Below are positions 15,592-24,717 of a DNA stretch of 64,000 nt, in pieces. Made by a program: the position numbers and the translations under genes. Each line of letters opens with the position of its first letter. Position 1 is the stretch's first letter. Below the pieces are notes generated by a model. It worked only from the letters and a program-made list of their open reading frames with translations. It was not told the DNA's origin and searched no databases. Origin of the DNA: Mycolicibacterium xanthum (GTDB lineage: Bacteria; Actinomycetota; Actinomycetes; Mycobacteriales; Mycobacteriaceae); assembly GCF_019710635.1 (NCBI RefSeq), contig NZ_JAIFZS010000003.1:104015-168014 (forward strand), read 5' to 3'.

Positions 15592-16362
15592 CTACGGGAT
15601 GCCGCCGTCGGCGCGCAGGATCGAGCCGGACGTGAAGCTCGACGCGTCCGACATCAGGAACAGCGCGGCGCCGACGATCTCGGCCGGCTCGCCGGCGCGC
15701 TGCAGCGCGCTGTTGCGGAACGGGTTGGTGCCCTCCCCGAAGTCCCAGGCATTGCTGATGTCGGTGAGGAACGGGCCCGGCATCAGCGTGTTGACCCGCA
15801 CGGTCGGGCCGAACGCCAGCGCCAGGCCCTCGGTCATCGCGTTCAGCCCGGCCTTGGAGGCGGCGTACGGGATGAACGACGGATGCGGTCGCAGCGAGCC
15901 GTGGGTGCTGACGTTGATGATCGAACCGCCCCCGGCGGCCACCATGCGTTCCCCGATCAGGGCCGAGAGCCGGAACGGTCCCTTCAGGTTGAGGTTCATC
16001 ACCGCGTCGAACAGCTTCTCGGTGACGTCGGTCTGCTTCTCGTACACCGGTGACATGCCGGCGTTGTTGACCAGCACGTCGACCTTCCCGAACTCCGCGT
16101 AGGCCGCGTCGGCGAGTCCGTCCAGCTCATCCCACCGACCGACGTGCACCTGGTAGGGAAACGCCCGGCGCCCGGTGGCGGTGGTGATCTCCTGCGCGGT
16201 GTCCACGCAGGCGTCGAACTTGCGGCTGGCCACGATCACGTCCGCGCCGCAGCGCGCCGCGCCGAACGCCATCTCCCGACCCAGCCCGCGGCTGCCGCCG
16301 GTGATCAACACCACCCGCCCGGTCAGATCGAACAGCTGATCGGCGTATCCCGCGTTACCCAT
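15592..16362 (-). CDS. Short-chain dehydrogenase/reductase
   Basis: A 256-residue classical SDR. Cofactor motif ITGGSRGLG (about residues 20-28), NNAG at VLVNNAGMSPV, catalytic Ser in INVSTHGS and the YAASK catalytic pair, ending with SGSILRADGGIP. R and K residues after the first strand (ASRKFD) suggest NADP(H). Substrate unknown. Its ATG (16362) lies within a vestigial upstream frame that ends TAA at 16355, an 8-bp overlap left from a former operon with a zinc-peptidase gene. RBS GGGAGG precedes the ATG. Confidence 0.92.
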   Translation of the reverse strand: MGNAGYADQLFDLTGRVVLITGGSRGLGREMAFGAARCGADVIVASRKFDACVDTAQEITTATGRRAFPYQVHVGRWDELDGLADAAYAEFGKVDVLVNNAGMSPVYEKQTDVTEKLFDAVMNLNLKGPFRLSALIGERMVAAGGGSIINVSTHGSLRPHPSFIPYAASKAGLNAMTEGLALAFGPTVRVNTLMPGPFLTDISNAWDFGEGTNPFRNSALQRAGEPAEIVGAALFLMSDASSFTSGSILRADGGIP

Positions 16363-16559
16363 GTCCCTCCCGTGCCGTGTCTCTGATCACCCGGTGCACG
16401 AACCCCAGCTTGGCCACCACGGGTGGCGGGATCGTGAACGGGTACAACGGATTCTTGCCCATCGCGGTGTTCACCCGGTTGAAGAACAGCGCAGCCGGCG
16501 CACCGGCCGGCTTCGAACGGCGTGAACGAGTGGCACACGGGGCAGGCGAATGCGCGCAC
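16355..16559 (-). pseudogene. Internally deleted putative zinc-binding metallopeptidase (Peptidase_Mx type) remnant
   Basis: Reading the minus strand, a GTG at 16559 starts VRAFACPVCHSFTPFEAGRC, the zinc ribbon that opens the putative zinc-binding metallopeptidase family, ending at a CAGC pair. Directly afterwards, in another frame, comes FFNRVNTAMGKNPLYPFTIP continuing to a TAA at 16355, which is the conserved C-terminus of the same family. Intact relatives have roughly 300 residues between these parts, including the HExxH-type metal site. So a large internal deletion with a frameshift has removed the catalytic domain. The tail still overlaps the SDR start by 8 bp, as an operon partner would. 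Assignment rests on recalled family sequence. Confidence 0.6.
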
Positions 16560-16577
16560 GGGCCATATGGTGTCACG

Positions 16578-17186
16578 GTGCAACTGCTCCTCGTCCGCCA
16601 CGCACTGCCACTGCGCAGCGAGCACGGGCAGGGCTCCGACCCACCGCTGTCCGACGACGGTCTCCGGCAGGCCGCGCGGCTGCCCGACGCGCTCGCCCGG
16701 TTCCCGATCACCCGGGTGGTCAGCAGCCCCCAGGTCCGTGCTGCGCAGACCGCCGCGCCGGTGGCCGAGGCGTTGGGCCTGTCGGTGCAGATCGATGAGC
16801 GCCTCGCCGAGTACGACCGGGACATGGCGCACTACATCCCGATCGAGCAGATCGCCGCCGAGAACCCGGCCGAACTGGCGCGGTTGATGGCGGGGCACCT
16901 GCCCAGCGCCGTCGATGAGGCAGCGTTCCTGCAGCGGGTCGGTGACGCGCTCGACGATCTGCTGGCGTCGGCAGCGCACGAGGAGACCGTCGCGGTGTTC
17001 AGCCACGGCGGGGTGATCAACGCGGTGCTGCACCGGGTCCTCGGCACCGAACGGCTGCTGTCCTTCCACGTCGACTACGCGTCGGTGACCACGGTGCTGT
17101 CGTCGCGCACCGGCAGGCTCGCGGTCGCCGGCGTCAACGCCACCGAGCACGTGTGGGACCTACTGCCCAGGCACCGTCCATCCTGA
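16578..17186 (+). CDS. Histidine phosphatase (phosphoglycerate mutase-like) family protein
   Basis: A 202-residue member of the histidine phosphatase superfamily. The RHG-type motif is LLLVRHALPLR at the very N-terminus, with the second arginine in SSPQVRAAQTAAP, an acid at DERLAEYDRDM and the second histidine in AVFSHGGVINAVL. The substrate could be a sugar phosphate or a nucleotide; it is not deducible. The GTG at 16578 starts two residues before the first strand; the in-frame upstream sequence is the antisense of the deleted peptidase. The phosphotransferase gene follows 26 bp downstream on the same strand. Confidence 0.88.
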   Translation: MQLLLVRHALPLRSEHGQGSDPPLSDDGLRQAARLPDALARFPITRVVSSPQVRAAQTAAPVAEALGLSVQIDERLAEYDRDMAHYIPIEQIAAENPAELARLMAGHLPSAVDEAAFLQRVGDALDDLLASAAHEETVAVFSHGGVINAVLHRVLGTERLLSFHVDYASVTTVLSSRTGRLAVAGVNATEHVWDLLPRHRPS

Positions 17187-17212
17187 ACAGCCGCGATGGT
17201 AGACAGTTGGGC

Positions 17213-18232
17213 GTGACTGACCTCGATGGCCTCGATCTGGCCGCCCTGGATCGACACCTGCGCGACGTCGGAGTGCCCCGCAGCGGCGAGTTGCGCGCCG
17301 AGTTGATCTCCGGTGGCCGGTCCAACCTGACGTTCCTGGTGAGCGACGACGCCTCGCAGTGGGTGCTGCGCCGTCCCCCGCTGCACGGCCTGACCCCGTC
17401 CGCGCACGACATGGCCCGCGAATACCGTGTGGTCGCGGCGCTGGCCGATACCCCGGTGCCGGTAGCCCGCGCGGTCACGATGCGCAACGACGACTCGGTG
17501 CTGGGCGCACCGTTTCAGATGGTCGAGTACGTGCCGGGCCGGGTGGTGCGCCACACCGACCAGCTCGAGGCGCTCGGCGATGCGGCCACCATCGAGTCCT
17601 GCGTGGACGCCCTGATCACGGTGCTGGCCGACCTGCACGCGGTCGATCCCGACGCCGTCGGGTTGGGCGACTTCGGCAAGCCGAGCGGGTATCTGGAGCG
17701 CCAGGTGCGCCGCTGGGGGTCGCAGTGGGAGCTGGTCAAGCGCGCCGGCGATCCCTGCGAGGCCGACGTCAAGCTGCTGCACGAGCGTCTGGCGGCGGCC
17801 ACCCCGGCGCAGAGCCGAACGTCGATCGTGCACGGCGACTACCGCATCGACAACACGATCCTCGACGCCGAGGACCCAAATAAGGTGGTCGCGGTGCTGG
17901 ACTGGGAGATGTCCACGCTGGGGGACCCGCTCAGCGACGCCGCGCTGATGTGCGTCTATCGGCACCCGACGTTCCGTCTGGTGCACATGGACGCCGCATG
18001 GGCGTCCGAGCTGATCCCGACCGCCGACGTGCTGGCCGAGAAGTATTCGCGCGCCGCCGGCGTGGACCTGGAGCACTGGGACTTCTACATGGCGCTGGCG
18101 TACTTCAAGCTCGCCATCATCGCCGCGGGCATCTCCTACCGGGCGCGGGAGGGTGGTGCCGGCGACGAAGGTGACCCGGTCGGCGAGGCGGTCGGACCGC
18201 TGATCTCCGCCGGGCTGGCCGAGTTGAAATAG
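17213..18232 (+). CDS. Aminoglycoside-phosphotransferase-fold kinase family protein (ACAD10-like)
   Basis: A 339-residue APH-fold protein. Brenner motif HGDYRIDNTIL and the metal-binding DWEMSTLGDP are clear, and the N-lobe has GGRSNLTFLVSDD with a downstream VLRRPP. This variant is found fused to or beside acyl-CoA dehydrogenases and, in vertebrates, in ACAD10/ACAD11, where it phosphorylates 4-hydroxyacyl-CoA. In mycobacteria the substrate is generally unknown; no acyl-CoA dehydrogenase lies next to it here. GTG 17213 preceded by GTTGGGC was chosen as start. Likely cotranscribed with the histidine phosphatase upstream. Confidence 0.88.
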   Translation: MTDLDGLDLAALDRHLRDVGVPRSGELRAELISGGRSNLTFLVSDDASQWVLRRPPLHGLTPSAHDMAREYRVVAALADTPVPVARAVTMRNDDSVLGAPFQMVEYVPGRVVRHTDQLEALGDAATIESCVDALITVLADLHAVDPDAVGLGDFGKPSGYLERQVRRWGSQWELVKRAGDPCEADVKLLHERLAAATPAQSRTSIVHGDYRIDNTILDAEDPNKVVAVLDWEMSTLGDPLSDAALMCVYRHPTFRLVHMDAAWASELIPTADVLAEKYSRAAGVDLEHWDFYMALAYFKLAIIAAGISYRAREGGAGDEGDPVGEAVGPLISAGLAELK

Positions 18233-18329
18233 GGTTTTGTTTGGTCGCCGCCCGGCCGGGGTAGAGAGTCGCGTGCCCAAAGCAAGCCCCACCAGATCGT
18301 TCCCTTGGATCGGAAGAAAGCGCCCTGTG

Positions 18330-19142
18330 ATGAAACGCGATGTCGGTGCCGAGTTGGACGTGCAGATCACCGCGCCGACGACGCTGGAGTTCCAGATCGC
18401 GGTGGCCCCGCAGCCGGGTGCCGAGGTAACCGAGAAGCTGTCGTTCGTGTTGGACGGCCAGCCGATTCCGGCCGAGGACATCCGCGAGATCACCGGTGAG
18501 CACGGCAACCGGATCCACACGTTCGCCGCGCCGGTGGGCAACCTGCAGGTGAGCTATTCCGCGACGGTGATCGGGCAGGCCGAGCCCGCCCCGGTGCGCG
18601 ATCTCGACCTGTCCACCTATCTGCGGCCCAGCCGCTACGCCGAGGCGGACAAGTTCTTCGGCTTCGCGGCGACCGAGTTCGGCGACTACGCCGATTCGGC
18701 CACGCTGCTGGAGAAGGTGTCGTCGTGGGTGGGCACCCGGTTGAGCTACGTGCCCGGCTCGAGCGACCCGATCGACGGTGCGGCCGACACCCTGCTGGCC
18801 GGTGAGGGGGTGTGCCGGGACTACGCGCACCTCGTCGTCGCGTTGCTGCGTGCGGTCAACGTGCCCGCGCGCCTGGTCGCGGTGTATGCGCCCGGCTGCG
18901 ATCCGATGGACTTCCACGCCGTCGCCGAGGCCTTCGTCGACGGGCACTGGCGGGTCGTCGACGCCACCTGCCTGGCACCGCGGCAGTCGATGGTGCGCAT
19001 CGCCACCGGGCGCGACGCCGCCGACACCGCGTTCCTGGACAACCACAAGGGCGCCGTCGTCCTCAACAACTGCACGGTGACCGCCACCGTCGACGGCGAC
19101 CTGCCGACGGACTCGGTCGATCAGCTGGTGTCGATCAGGTAG
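18330..19142 (+). CDS. Transglutaminase-like cysteine protein
   Basis: A 270-residue protein with a C-terminal transglutaminase-like core. Catalytic Cys in GEGVCRDYAHLVVALLRA, His in DFHAVAEAFVDGHW and Asp in VVDATCLAP make the papain-like triad in the expected spacing. The N-terminal ~100 residues form a beta-rich domain (DVQITAPTTLEFQIAVAPQ) usual in bacterial members. No signal peptide, so cytosolic. Whether it is a protease, amidase or crosslinking enzyme is unknown. ATG 18330 has GGAAGAAAG 11 bases upstream. Its 3' end overlaps the convergent LapA-type gene by 8 bp. Confidence 0.88.
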   Translation: MKRDVGAELDVQITAPTTLEFQIAVAPQPGAEVTEKLSFVLDGQPIPAEDIREITGEHGNRIHTFAAPVGNLQVSYSATVIGQAEPAPVRDLDLSTYLRPSRYAEADKFFGFAATEFGDYADSATLLEKVSSWVGTRLSYVPGSSDPIDGAADTLLAGEGVCRDYAHLVVALLRAVNVPARLVAVYAPGCDPMDFHAVAEAFVDGHWRVVDATCLAPRQSMVRIATGRDAADTAFLDNHKGAVVLNNCTVTATVDGDLPTDSVDQLVSIR

Positions 19143-19515
19143 GCCCCTCCAGCCCGGCCTTGAGGTTCTTCTTCGCGGCGCGGCGGAGCTGGAAGATGCG
19201 CACGGCGCCGACCGCCACCGTCAGCAGGCCACCCGCGACCGCGGCGAACAGGATGGCCACCCCCAGCGGCAGGCTCCAGTGCCAGCCCAGGAACGTGAAC
19301 CGGGTCGATTCGGTGTTCTGCGCGATGAAGATCAGCAGGATGATCAGGATCACGAAACCCGCCACCAACGCCCCCCACATCGCGGCGGCCTTGGTGAACG
19401 TGACGGCCGATTCGGGAAGGGCCGGCGGGGCGGCCGCGGGCGCGTCGGAGGGCCCGTCGGAGGGCCCGTCGAACGGGGGTTCCGGCGACGCGAGGGGATC
19501 GCTGCTCATGGTCAT
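19135..19515 (-). CDS. LapA-domain (DUF1049) membrane protein
   Basis: A 126-residue membrane protein. The N-terminal ~40 residues are Pro/Asp/Ser/Ala-rich with a GPSDGPSD repeat, then two transmembrane segments (MWGALVAGFVILIILLIFIA and a second around LPLGVAILFAAVAGGLLTVA) linked by NTESTRFTFLGWHW, the signature of the LapA/DUF1049 family, and a basic cytosolic tail RIFQLRRAAKKNLKAG. The family helps envelope assembly in E. coli; its actinobacterial role is unknown. The ATG at 19515 follows GGAAAGAG; a second ATG lies two codons later. Confidence 0.82.
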   Translation of the reverse strand: MTMSSDPLASPEPPFDGPSDGPSDAPAAAPPALPESAVTFTKAAAMWGALVAGFVILIILLIFIAQNTESTRFTFLGWHWSLPLGVAILFAAVAGGLLTVAVGAVRIFQLRRAAKKNLKAGLEGPT

Positions 19516-19613
19516 ATCTTTGCTCTTTCCCGCGTTGAATGAAACCTCGGTGCCGATGGCGTTAGGGTCACGAAAGGCCCACCCAAGCACGCCACCGCCG
19601 AAAGGACGTTCCG

Positions 19614-20561
19614 GTGAACGTTTCCCGACGTGCGCTCGCCACGCTGACCGTAGTGTTTGCCCTGACCACGGCCTTGTCGTCGGGATGCGGCAGTTCCAAT
19701 CCGCTGGGCGGAGGTGAGATTTCCGGCGACCTGAGGTCCGTCGTCGTCGGATCCGCGGACTTCCCCGAGTCCAAGATCATCGCCGAGATCTACGCGCAGA
19801 CCCTGGAGGCCAACGGATTCACCGTGGGCAGGCAGTTCGGCATCGGCAGCCGGGAGACCTACATCCCTGCGGTTCAAGACCACTCGATCGATCTGATCCC
19901 CGAGTACACCGGAAATCTGCTGCAGTACTTCGATCCCGGGACCGACGTGACCACTCCCGACGGTGTTCTGCTGGCGCTGTTCCGGGCGCTGCCGGGTGAT
20001 CTGTCGATCCTGAATCCGTCACCCGCCGAGGACAAGGACACGGTCGCGGTGACGGCGCAGACCGCGCAGCGCTGGAATCTCACCACCATCGCAGACCTGG
20101 CCGCCCACTCGCCCGACGTGAAGTTCGGTGCGCCCTCGGAGTTCCTGAACCGCTCCGAGGGACTGCCCGGCCTGAATCAGGCCTACGGTCTCGACATACC
20201 GGAGAGCAATTTCGTCGCGATCAGTGACGGCGGCGGGCCCGCCACGGTGCGCGCGCTGACCGACGGGACGGTGACCGCCGCCAACATCTTCAGCACGTCT
20301 CCGGCGATCGCCCAGAACGATCTGGTGGTACTGGAGGATCCGAAGAACAACTTCCTGGCGGCCAACGTGGTGCCGCTGGTGAGTTCGCAGAAGAAGTCCG
20401 ACGACCTCAAGACCGTGCTCGACGCGGTGTCGGCGGCGCTGACCACCGAGGACCTCATCGCGATGAACACCGAGACCTCCGGCAACTCCGGGATCAACCC
20501 GGACGAGGCGGCCAGGAAGTGGGTACAGGACAAGGGGTTCGACGAACCGCTGCTTCCGTGA
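19614..20561 (+). CDS. proX: Osmoprotectant (glycine betaine-type) ABC transporter substrate-binding lipoprotein ProX
   Basis: A 315-residue lipoprotein. The signal ends at lipobox LSSGC (Cys about 25). The mature part matches the OpuAC/OpuBC-type substrate-binding domain: VVVGSADFPESKIIAEIYAQ, GSRETYIPAVQDHSIDLIPEYTGNLL and NLTTIADLAAHSPDVKFG. It would capture quaternary ammonium solutes such as glycine betaine or choline outside the membrane. GTG start at 19614. First gene of proX-proV-proW-proZ, the order of Rv3759c-Rv3756c. Ligand specificity cannot be read from sequence alone. Confidence 0.92.
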   Translation: MNVSRRALATLTVVFALTTALSSGCGSSNPLGGGEISGDLRSVVVGSADFPESKIIAEIYAQTLEANGFTVGRQFGIGSRETYIPAVQDHSIDLIPEYTGNLLQYFDPGTDVTTPDGVLLALFRALPGDLSILNPSPAEDKDTVAVTAQTAQRWNLTTIADLAAHSPDVKFGAPSEFLNRSEGLPGLNQAYGLDIPESNFVAISDGGGPATVRALTDGTVTAANIFSTSPAIAQNDLVVLEDPKNNFLAANVVPLVSSQKKSDDLKTVLDAVSAALTTEDLIAMNTETSGNSGINPDEAARKWVQDKGFDEPLLP

Positions 20562-20577
20562 GCAACGAAGGGTCACG

Positions 20578-21678
20578 ATGATCGAATTCGCCGGCGTCAC
20601 CAAGAAGTACCCGGACGGCACCGTCGCCGTCGACGACCTGGATCTCGTGGTGCCCGACGGATCGCTGACCGTGTTCGTGGGTCCGTCGGGCTGCGGCAAG
20701 ACCACCTCGATGCGGATGATCAACCGGATGACCGAGCCGACCTCGGGGACGCTGACCGTCGACGGCGCCGACGTGACCTCGGTCGATCCGGTCAAACTGC
20801 GCCTCGGGATCGGCTACGTGATCCAGAGCGCGGGCCTGATGCCGCACCAGCGGGTGATCGACAACGTCGCCACGGTGCCGGTGCTCAAGGGGGAGTCACG
20901 CCGCAGCGCCCGCAAGGCGGCCCTCGGTGTGATGGAGCGGGTCGGTCTGGACCCCAAGCTCGCCGACCGCTATCCCGCACAGCTCTCCGGCGGCCAGCAG
21001 CAGCGCGTCGGGGTGGCCAGGGCGCTGGCGGCCGACCCGCCGATCCTGTTGATGGACGAGCCGTTCAGTGCCGTCGACCCGGTGGTGCGGGAGGAGCTGC
21101 AGGCCGAGATCCTGCGACTGCAAAGCGAATTGCACAAGACGATCGTGTTCGTCACCCACGACATCGACGAGGCGATCAAGATCGGCGACCGGGTCGCGGT
21201 GTTCGGCCGCGGCGGCGTGCTGCAGCAGTACGACGAGCCGAAGCGGCTGTTGTCCAACCCGGCCAACGATTTCGTGGCCGGGTTCATCGGCGCCGACCGC
21301 GGCTACCGCGGGTTGCAGTTCCGGCACGCCACCGGCCTGCCGATGCACGAGTTGCGCACCGTCGACGAGGCGGGCATCGACGCGCTGGGACTCGGTCCCG
21401 GTCAGTGGGCGCTGGTCACCAAACCCGACGGTACTCCGTATGCGTGGATCGACGCGGCCGGCGTCGGGCTGCACCGGTCGGGAAAGCTGTTGTACGACAG
21501 CACTACTGCGGGCGGTTCGTTGTTCCGTCCCGACGATTCGCTGCGGCAGGCGCTGGACTCGGCACTATCCTCGCCGTCGGGCCTCGGGGTCGCGGTGGGT
21601 GCCGATGGGAAGCCGGTCGGAGGGGTGCTCGCCGACGACGTGCTCGACGCGTTGAAGAGGCAGCGGTCGGCATCGTGA
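20578..21678 (+). CDS. proV: Osmoprotectant ABC transporter ATP-binding protein ProV
   Basis: A 366-residue ABC ATPase. Walker A GPSGCGKTT, Q-loop VIQSAGLMPHQ, signature LSGGQQQRVGVARAL, Walker B ILLMDEPFSAVD and H-loop VTHDIDEA are all present. The C-terminal ~130 residues, after GFIGADRGYRGL, correspond to the CBS-like regulatory region of OpuA/ProV proteins, degenerate here, which may sense ionic strength. It starts 16 bp after proX and its TGA overlaps the GTG of proW (GTGA), so the two are translationally coupled. Confidence 0.93.
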   Translation: MIEFAGVTKKYPDGTVAVDDLDLVVPDGSLTVFVGPSGCGKTTSMRMINRMTEPTSGTLTVDGADVTSVDPVKLRLGIGYVIQSAGLMPHQRVIDNVATVPVLKGESRRSARKAALGVMERVGLDPKLADRYPAQLSGGQQQRVGVARALAADPPILLMDEPFSAVDPVVREELQAEILRLQSELHKTIVFVTHDIDEAIKIGDRVAVFGRGGVLQQYDEPKRLLSNPANDFVAGFIGADRGYRGLQFRHATGLPMHELRTVDEAGIDALGLGPGQWALVTKPDGTPYAWIDAAGVGLHRSGKLLYDSTTAGGSLFRPDDSLRQALDSALSSPSGLGVAVGADGKPVGGVLADDVLDALKRQRSAS

Positions 21679-22313
21679 ACTATCTGCTGGACAACCTCGA
21701 CGACGCATGGGCGCTGACCGTCGTGCACCTGCGGCTGTCGCTGATCCCGGTGGTGCTGGGGCTGCTCATCGCGGTTCCGCTCGGTGCGCTGGTGCAGCGC
21801 ACCACGACGCTGCGGCGGCTCACCACCGTGACCGCCAGCATCATCTTCACGATCCCGTCGCTGGCGCTGTTCGTGGTGCTGCCGCTGATCATCCCGACCC
21901 GAATCCTCGACGAGGCCAACGTGATCGTCGCGCTGACGCTCTACACGACCGCACTGCTGGTGCGCGCGGTTCCCGAGGCGCTCGACGCGGTGCCCGACCC
22001 GGTGCGCGACGCCGCCACCGCGGTGGGTTACCGGCCCCTGACCCGGATGCTGAAAGTGGAACTGCCGCTGGCCGTTCCCGTGCTGGTGGCCAGCCTGCGG
22101 GTGGTCGCGGTCACCAACATCTCGATGGTGTCGGTCGGCTCGGTCATCGGCATCGGCGGTCTGGGCACCTGGTTCACCGAGGGCTATCAGTCCGACAAGA
22201 GCAATCAGATCGTCGCGGGCATCATCGCGATCTTCGTGCTCGCGATCGTCATCGACACCCTGATCATGCTGGCGGGCCGGGTGTTGACGCCGTGGACGGC
22301 GGTGCCGGCGTGA
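21675..22313 (+). CDS. proW: Osmoprotectant ABC transporter permease ProW
   Basis: A 212-residue permease with about five or six transmembrane segments. The EAA-type loop that contacts the ATPase is visible as EALDAVPDPVRDAATAVGYRP with a following LPLAVPVLVASLR. GTG at 21675 overlaps the proV stop by 4 bp, and its own stop overlaps the proZ start by 4 bp (GTGA). It pairs with ProZ to form the membrane channel for ProX-delivered solute. Length is typical of OpuBB/OpuBD-type permeases. Confidence 0.92.
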   Translation: MNYLLDNLDDAWALTVVHLRLSLIPVVLGLLIAVPLGALVQRTTTLRRLTTVTASIIFTIPSLALFVVLPLIIPTRILDEANVIVALTLYTTALLVRAVPEALDAVPDPVRDAATAVGYRPLTRMLKVELPLAVPVLVASLRVVAVTNISMVSVGSVIGIGGLGTWFTEGYQSDKSNQIVAGIIAIFVLAIVIDTLIMLAGRVLTPWTAVPA

Positions 22314-23107
22314 ACTTCCTCGAACAGGCGCTCTCGTTCATCTTCACCGCGGCGAACTGGGCGGGCCCGTCCGGGCTCGGCGCCCGCATCGCCGAACACC
22401 TGCAGTACACCGTCATCGCGACGTTCTTCTCGGCGCTGATCGCGGTGCCGGTCGGGATGCTCATCGGCCACACCGGCCGGGGCACGTTCCTGGTCGTGAC
22501 CGGGGTCAACGCCCTGCGGGCGCTGCCGACGCTGGGCGTGCTGCTGCTCGGCGTGCTGCTGTGGGGACTGGGTCTGGTCCCGCCGACCGTCGCGTTGATG
22601 CTGCTGGGCATCCCGCCGCTGCTGGCAGGCACCTACTCGGGCATCGCCAACGTGGACCGCACGGTGGTCGATGCGGCCCGCTCGATGGGGATGACCGAGC
22701 GGCGGATCCTGCTGCGCGTGGAGACCCCCAACGCAATGCCGCTGATCCTGGGCGGGCTGCGCACCGCCACACTGCAGATCGTCGCGACGGCCACCATCGC
22801 GGCCTACGCCAGCCTGGGCGGGCTGGGCCGCTACCTCATCGACGGGATCAAGGTGCGCCAGTTCCACATCGCCCTGGTGGGCGCGCTGATGGTGACCGCG
22901 CTGGCGCTGATTCTCGATGCGGCGCTGGCCTTCGCGGTCTGGTTGTCGATGCCCGGCACCGGGAGATTGAGCCGGTCCCGGGGGAGCCTGCCGGCGCCGT
23001 TGCTCAGCGATGAGGTTGCGCTGGAATCACGCCCACACGTCGGTTCGCCGTCCAGTTTCCGGGCCGGTCACCCACGGGGCGACCCGTCGCATACGGTAGA
23101 GGGATGA
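22310..23107 (+). CDS. proZ: Osmoprotectant ABC transporter permease ProZ
   Basis: A 265-residue second permease of the system, with the EAA loop NVDRTVVDAARSMGMTERRI and five to six membrane spans. A hydrophilic C-terminal extension of about 40 residues after the last span (GRLSRSRGSLPAPLL onward) is not typical and may be poorly conserved. The start GTG (22310) overlaps the proW stop; the stop overlaps the ATG of the next gene (ATGA at 23104), so a fifth gene, the Rv3755c-like one, is coupled to this operon, as the gene order of M. tuberculosis also suggests. Confidence 0.9.
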   Translation: MNFLEQALSFIFTAANWAGPSGLGARIAEHLQYTVIATFFSALIAVPVGMLIGHTGRGTFLVVTGVNALRALPTLGVLLLGVLLWGLGLVPPTVALMLLGIPPLLAGTYSGIANVDRTVVDAARSMGMTERRILLRVETPNAMPLILGGLRTATLQIVATATIAAYASLGGLGRYLIDGIKVRQFHIALVGALMVTALALILDAALAFAVWLSMPGTGRLSRSRGSLPAPLLSDEVALESRPHVGSPSSFRAGHPRGDPSHTVEG

Positions 23108-23703
23108 GTGAAGCCGACGGCTCTGAGGAAAGCACCCGCTGGCCCGCCATCCTGACCTGGCGCGCCCACGACGGACGGCGGATGGAGTCGGTACGGGTGC
23201 AGCTCTCCGGTGACCGCATCAAGGCCCACGGCCGGATCGTGGCCGCCGCCACCGGGTCGCACCCCGCGTTCAGCGCGTCCTACGACCTCGTCACCGACGA
23301 GTCGGGCGCGACCAAGCGGTTGTCGCTGACCATCACGCTCGCCGAGCGCGAGCGCCAGCTCTCCATCGCCCACGACGAGGAGAACATGTGGCTGGTGCAG
23401 GACCACTCCGGTGAGACCAGCCGTTCGGCCTACGACGGCGCGGTCGACGTGGACGTGATCTTCAGCCCTTTCTTCAACGCGCTGCCGATCCGCCGTACCC
23501 GGGTGTTCCAGCGGCCCGGGGAATCGGTGACACTGCCGGTGGTCTACGTGCGGGTGCCCGACCTGTCGGTCGATGTCGCGACGATCGGCTACACCACCGG
23601 GGCCGACGGCATCAAGCTGAACTCGCCGGTCGCCGAGACCACGATCACCGTCGACGACGACGGGTTCATCCTGAACTACCCAGGGTTGGCAGAGCGGATC
23701 TGA
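23104..23703 (+). CDS. Putative glycolipid-binding protein (DUF1089 family, Rv3755c-like)
   Basis: A 199-residue cytosolic protein dominated by beta strands: [75 protein letters not shown] and the C-terminal [16 protein letters not shown], which follow the putative glycolipid-binding (DUF1089) family. The ligand has not been established in mycobacteria. The ATG overlaps the proZ stop. Its 3' end overlaps the convergent tyrA gene by 38 bp, an unusually long convergent overlap of two conserved genes. Confidence 0.85.
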   Translation: MSEADGSEESTRWPAILTWRAHDGRRMESVRVQLSGDRIKAHGRIVAAATGSHPAFSASYDLVTDESGATKRLSLTITLAERERQLSIAHDEENMWLVQDHSGETSRSAYDGAVDVDVIFSPFFNALPIRRTRVFQRPGESVTLPVVYVRVPDLSVDVATIGYTTGADGIKLNSPVAETTITVDDDGFILNYPGLAERI

Positions 23704-24625
23704 CCACCCCGCCGGCGCGCCCCGCCGCGGCGAGTTCGTCGCGCCAGCCGTCGGCCCCGATGACCGCGGTGGTGATCTGCGGCCGGGAAAACCCGTCGTA
23801 GCGGATCCGCGCGGCGTGGCCGGACTCCACCAGGCCGGTTATCGGTCCGTCCTGAGCCAGCAGCTCGCGCGCCGAGGTCAGCCGGTGCAGCGCACGGTCC
23901 AGCGCGGGCACCAGCGCAGCGGAGTTGGCCTCGCACATCGCCCGTACCAGGTCCGGGGCGGTGCCCGCGACCCTGGTGCCGTCGCGGAAGGATCCGGCCG
24001 CCAGCGCGAACGCGAGCGGCACCTCCCCGGCGGTGGCGGCCAGCGCCTCGGCCAGCAGGTGAGGCAGATGCGAGATGGCCGCCGCGGCGGCGTCGTGCTC
24101 GTCGGCACGGGCCGGTACGACGAACGCGCCGCAGTCCAGCGCCAGCGTCATCACCTCGGCCCAGACGTCCGGGTCGACGTGGTCGTCGACGCCGATCACC
24201 CACGGCGCGTCGACGAACAACCCGGCGTCCCCGGCCGCCCAGCCGGAATGCGCGGTGCCGGCCATCGGGTGGCCGCCGACGAAGCGGGCCAGCAGCCCGG
24301 CGTGCCGCACGGCGTCGAGCACGGCACCCTTGACGCTGGTCACGTCGGTCAGCGGGTTGGCGGGCGCGGCCCTGCCGACGTGCTCGAGCATCGACGGCAG
24401 GGCCGGGACCGGCACCGCGAGCACGATGAGCGCGCCGGTGGCGGCGGCCCGGGCCAGCACCTCGTCGAGATCGGCGCCGGCGTCGTAGCCGTCGAACCGG
24501 GCGGCCGCGACCCCGTCGGGGGAGCGGTTGTAGCCGAACACCTCGCGCCCGGCCGCCCTGGCCGCCCGCATGACGGAGCCGCCGATCAACCCCAGACCGA
24601 TCACGCACACCGGTGTCGTCGCCAC
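23666..24625 (-). CDS. tyrA: Prephenate dehydrogenase TyrA
   Basis: A 319-residue TyrA-family dehydrogenase for tyrosine synthesis. NAD-binding motif [14 protein letters not shown] at the N-terminus, the GSVKG-like [13 protein letters not shown], the substrate motif [13 protein letters not shown] and the catalytic-helix [14 protein letters not shown] are present. In M. tuberculosis Rv3754 holds the same position between Rv3755c and Rv3753c. Start is GTG at 24625. It converts prephenate to 4-hydroxyphenylpyruvate with NAD+; the downstream aminotransferase step could use HisC2/Pat encoded at 5-6 kb. No ACT domain is obvious. Confidence 0.92.
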   Translation of the reverse strand: MATTPVCVIGLGLIGGSVMRAARAAGREVFGYNRSPDGVAAARFDGYDAGADLDEVLARAAATGALIVLAVPVPALPSMLEHVGRAAPANPLTDVTSVKGAVLDAVRHAGLLARFVGGHPMAGTAHSGWAAGDAGLFVDAPWVIGVDDHVDPDVWAEVMTLALDCGAFVVPARADEHDAAAAAISHLPHLLAEALAATAGEVPLAFALAAGSFRDGTRVAGTAPDLVRAMCEANSAALVPALDRALHRLTSARELLAQDGPITGLVESGHAARIRYDGFSRPQITTAVIGADGWRDELAAAGRAGGVVRSALPTLGSSG

Positions 24626-24717
24626 CCGTCAAGGTTGGCACACCGGGTGTGCCCGCCGGTGCCAGGAGGTGCGGAGCCGCTGGTCAAGGGCGTTTATCGG
24701 GACTACCGTGTCCTCTC

